NCBI GenBank assembly: GCA_002304345.1
Contig: NEUU01000020.1
Span: 16,506-80,505 of the forward strand
Direction of reading: 5' to 3'
Length of the DNA stretch: 64,000 bases
Origin: Verrucomicrobia bacterium Tous-C9LFEB
GTDB taxonomy: Bacteria > Verrucomicrobiota > Verrucomicrobiia > Methylacidiphilales > UBA1321
The notes under the pieces were generated by a model. It was not told the origin of the DNA. It was given only the letters and a program-made list of their open reading frames with translations, and made no database searches. Positions 62,801 to 64,000 of the stretch are shown piece by piece. Positions within the stretch are counted from its first letter, which is position 1; the number at the start of each line of letters is the position of its first letter. The position numbers were made by a program, and so were the translations under genes.

Positions 62801-63061
62801 CGTCGGGAACGGCGTGCCGTGGATGAAGAGCGGCCAGCGGAAGGTCTCGTCGCGGAGATTAAAGCCCGCATCGAGCGGAAAATCCGCCGCCCCCATCACA
62901 AATCCCATCGGGAAGTAGCCTTCCAACGTCGTCCCCTCCTCGCTCAGGCACAACGTCTGCGCCGCCACGGAGTCGAACGCCTCCGGCTTGTGCTGAGTCC
63001 AGCCCGCCGCAGTCGCGCCAAAATAGAGAATGGCCGTCCAGGCAAACACGCGATACGTCAT
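59858..63061 (-). CDS. Exported GH42-like beta-galactosidase with C-terminal discoidin-like domain
   Basis: The 1067-residue protein has a signal peptide (VFAWTAILYFGATAAGWTQH). The barrel begins near residue 45 and contains AKAVVLWGLDNEWEGAPNYG with acid/base Glu near 188, WLHRAYGTIEALNAAWGTKY, a GH42 hallmark, and YGTFLCETNNHGGPGHQFAS with the likely nucleophile Glu. A trimerisation-like domain follows (AYQGLLLIGAEHLTADECET, YVNGGGILVADERPGYY). Beta domains then lead to a discoidin-type C terminus (AAVEIVFDLQTSHELSDLVV, ARFVRVKVEWSQPGGTLDEV, EIWGR). It probably removes galactose or a related sugar outside the cytoplasm. Confidence 0.83.
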   Translation of the reverse strand: MTYRVFAWTAILYFGATAAGWTQHKPEAFDSVAAQTLCLSEEGTTLEGYFPMGFVMGAADFPLDAGFNLRDETFRWPLFIHGTPFPTTIDATDSHGFRYFSRVRGAEVLGGSLARAAKEGKLSIKTQNYGWLPSALDANGKTYPRGLVDIFNAATEKYLLDYAEANIKAYGADSAHAKAVVLWGLDNEWEGAPNYGTDARADFAPWLHRAYGTIEALNAAWGTKYESFDAATQGKLPTPQDYAAQPAAFLDWWNFQTETFTTVLSRIAKVIHETDPQHRGVTHKSTQQTIEMPGANRERTFDHAEFADRMRPYSGGYYGMDIYGSGDRQTYEANFIYNCIRPADRSAGYGTFLCETNNHGGPGHQFASTFWRLLGNGFKAVDFFTPGFAGAKGDWASFGFLDANTGKLRDKAFYAARWTSMIHRTERFWTESAPAEKMPRLAMVLPRRDILLSEPSGRDRKKGKWSYPENHRWMVFRWLREQGYWVDVIPYSKLQSSYLAAYQGLLLIGAEHLTADECETIRAYVNGGGILVADERPGYYDEHHRVVNRLESLFGVKFKETARGALKVKTSNGILTGAGRVEVDPGTAKPILHTTDGKPAALVQTQGKGTVLSLPFKLGSLISQAATTEGVTILIDGPTADSEEYLPTATEMNLGAWLGELLGQVNLKRAYQFPSTAKEVSGKIRVEQPMIDRRGNVAVVISNRALSLTQEIIPACTLEVTLPGGPWTSGYWAPAEHDGFEPVKVELVADQRYRLSLPAMASAGVLYLMADHAPLLGIARLGGANAPRAVDKETLQVKAGVPFKVSVRLANTTVGELTPGTLRLITRAGWTVTPASQPTGAVARGQFKDYEFEVTSDSDDMRLTPDRLSPIVARWNDGKSDAAIISTVVEAVPAPEKTRRLLSDNASFPASYPYQLKTGVQYQYLAPVAAQIADPERDGFGKTSGRSLLNGFASFTGTRDSQPFWNNRGCHAQYKSAAVEIVFDLQTSHELSDLVVVAGPGENKPVRVTAATSADGKTYASAAEMTPATPRHEMTLKLNHPTARFVRVKVEWSQPGGTLDEVEIWGR

Positions 63062-63089
63062 AAGTTCAATTTTACACGACCTGCGCCAT

Positions 63090-63917
63090 TTACAAACGAG
63101 TCGACACCACGCGGGCGGCTGAGGTCCGACGCCCCCAATAGGATATCGACACCAACAGCACCGCGCCCCACATCAAATACGCCGTGCGGCCCGGCTCGGG
63201 AATGACCGTCAGGGTGAGATTATCCACCGCGAAGGGCGACGCGGAACTCGATCCCACGATGCCGATCGTGCTCATCCCATTGGCATTGGCCGCCGTAAAG
63301 GTGGTCAGGTTCGAAAGCAACGTCATCGTCCCGCCATGCAACCCGTAGCTGAGCGAATAGCTGGAGGTCGTCCCGTAATTGAGTTCAAGGCTCAGGTCGT
63401 AGGCATTCAACGTCGTGAACGTATTGCTCGCGCTATCGTAGACCGACGCTTGAAACGCATTCGCCGCGAGGGTCGACCAGCTCGAGCCGTTGTGCACCTG
63501 CAAGCTCAGCGCTCCTGCCACACTGCCGGCCACCATCCGGAAATTGAGCGACGGATTGGCTCCGGGCTCGCCGATGGTGATGTTGAAACTGCGGCTCGTC
63601 GTCAAACCGGGATTGGTCGCGGCAAAGGTCAGGTCCAGTTTCAGGTTGGTCGGATTCGGACTGATCGTTTGATAGATCTGTCCTCCCGGCTGAATCAACG
63701 CCGCATAGTTGGAGCCGGAGACCAGTCCCGCCGTCTGCACGGGATTCACCGTGCCGGTAAACGACCAGTTGCTTGGCACGCCCGCAGGCGGTGAACCCGT
63801 GAGGGTCCCCCAATTTTCGAACGTCCCGTTGTCGATGACCTGGGCCGAGGCGACCAGCCCGGAACTCAGGATGCCAATAGCCGCGAGAAGAATCACCCGG
63901 CCTAAGAACCTATCCAC
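63090..63917 (-). CDS. PEP-CTERM exported protein
   Basis: The 275-residue protein starts with GTG at 63917, which gives a good signal peptide (RVILLAAIGILSSGLVASAQ). The body (VIDNGTFENWGTLTGSPPAG, VPSNWSFTGTVNPVQTAGLV, YQTISPNPTNLKLDLTFAAT, SFNITIGEPGANPSLNFRMV) is a beta sandwich with a CBM-like look. It ends LTVIPEPGRTAYLMWGAVLL then SYWGRRTSAARV, a PEP-CTERM motif with the expected hydrophobic and basic parts. It heads the operon with the GH42-like enzyme 28 bases downstream. Bases 63918-64000 upstream hold a purine-rich tract but no identifiable promoter. Confidence 0.83.
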   Translation of the reverse strand: MDRFLGRVILLAAIGILSSGLVASAQVIDNGTFENWGTLTGSPPAGVPSNWSFTGTVNPVQTAGLVSGSNYAALIQPGGQIYQTISPNPTNLKLDLTFAATNPGLTTSRSFNITIGEPGANPSLNFRMVAGSVAGALSLQVHNGSSWSTLAANAFQASVYDSASNTFTTLNAYDLSLELNYGTTSSYSLSYGLHGGTMTLLSNLTTFTAANANGMSTIGIVGSSSASPFAVDNLTLTVIPEPGRTAYLMWGAVLLVSISYWGRRTSAARVVSTRL

Positions 63918-64000
63918 GATCTTTTTGGGGTGGGGCTGGGGAGAGAGAGGAGAGAAGGCGAGGCGCCAGCGACGATTGTATTGGGAAATACTTGAGGAGC

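Noticed and set aside
60998..63205. A 735-codon open frame on the plus strand
   Set aside because: It is antisense to the GH42-like gene, very Arg-rich and without recognisable domains; the minus-strand frame has a signal peptide and catalytic motifs.
1..64000. rRNA or tRNA genes
   Set aside because: I found no sequence with tRNA-like arms ending in a CCA-ready acceptor, nor any conserved rRNA segment.

Overview
The window looks like a chromosomal segment of a Verrucomicrobiota bacterium, most likely a soil or freshwater polysaccharide degrader of the Chthoniobacterales/Opitutales type. The reasons are a complete Verru_Chthon pilin-like cassette (D-B-C-A), seven or eight PEP-CTERM-type exported proteins, four further stand-alone pseudopilins of the H-X9-DG kind, many exported glycoside hydrolases, LacI/GntR/AraC regulators with sugar-type sensor domains, and moderately high GC with AT-rich intergenic gaps. 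This is inference from gene content; no rRNA or tRNA gene is present to settle taxonomy, and no exosortase gene lies in the window.

Layout. 1-3.5 kb: the end of a LacI-type regulator, then two tandem Gfo/Idh/MocA oxidoreductases and a sugar isomerase (one operon). 3.6-8.9 kb (minus): an operon encoding a dockerin protein, a cohesin-like PEP-CTERM protein and a GH51-like glycosidase. 9.1-10.8 kb: a PEP-CTERM beta-helix surface protein. 11.2-16.9 kb: the Verru_Chthon cassette. 16.9-24.3 kb: an isomerase, a PEP-CTERM protein, a LacI regulator and a heparinase-like lyase/pseudopilin/dehydrogenase operon, closed by a REP-like palindromic element. 24.5-28 kb: a sulfur locus (cysteine synthase, YezD-like protein, small unknown), an extraordinary Met/Cys-rich 152-residue protein, and an aminotransferase.

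28.1-37.3 kb: three paralogous 'VIYRETFGN' exported proteins, an AraC regulator, a GH78-like rhamnosidase and a GH39-like glycosidase with a CBM9-like tail. The three paralogs share a conserved 39-bp upstream element. 37.4-43.4 kb: SGNH esterase, pseudopilin and a 1467-residue multimodular glycosidase-like protein. 43.8-45.2 kb: TrpB2. 45.2-47.5 kb: a gene graveyard with pieces of a sodium:solute symporter, a glycosyltransferase, an IS3-family transposase, an unknown gene, a GH-A glycosidase and a C26 peptidase.

47.5-55.2 kb: CBM-like protein, sialidase-like protein and anchored GH5-like enzyme (minus operon), facing a PEP-CTERM protein, pseudopilin and GntR/LacI-hybrid regulator; an AAATACTACA motif recurs in this locus and is a candidate operator. 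55.3-57.3 kb: housekeeping genes (glpX, TPR protein, a small exported protein). 57.4-63.9 kb: an operon for a PEP-CTERM protein, GH42-like beta-galactosidase, pseudopilin and FAD-dependent oxidoreductase. Overall, sugar-sensing regulators are interleaved with exported hydrolases, surface-sorted proteins and pseudopilins, a pattern suggesting extracellular glycan capture and breakdown followed by oxidation and isomerisation of the released sugars.
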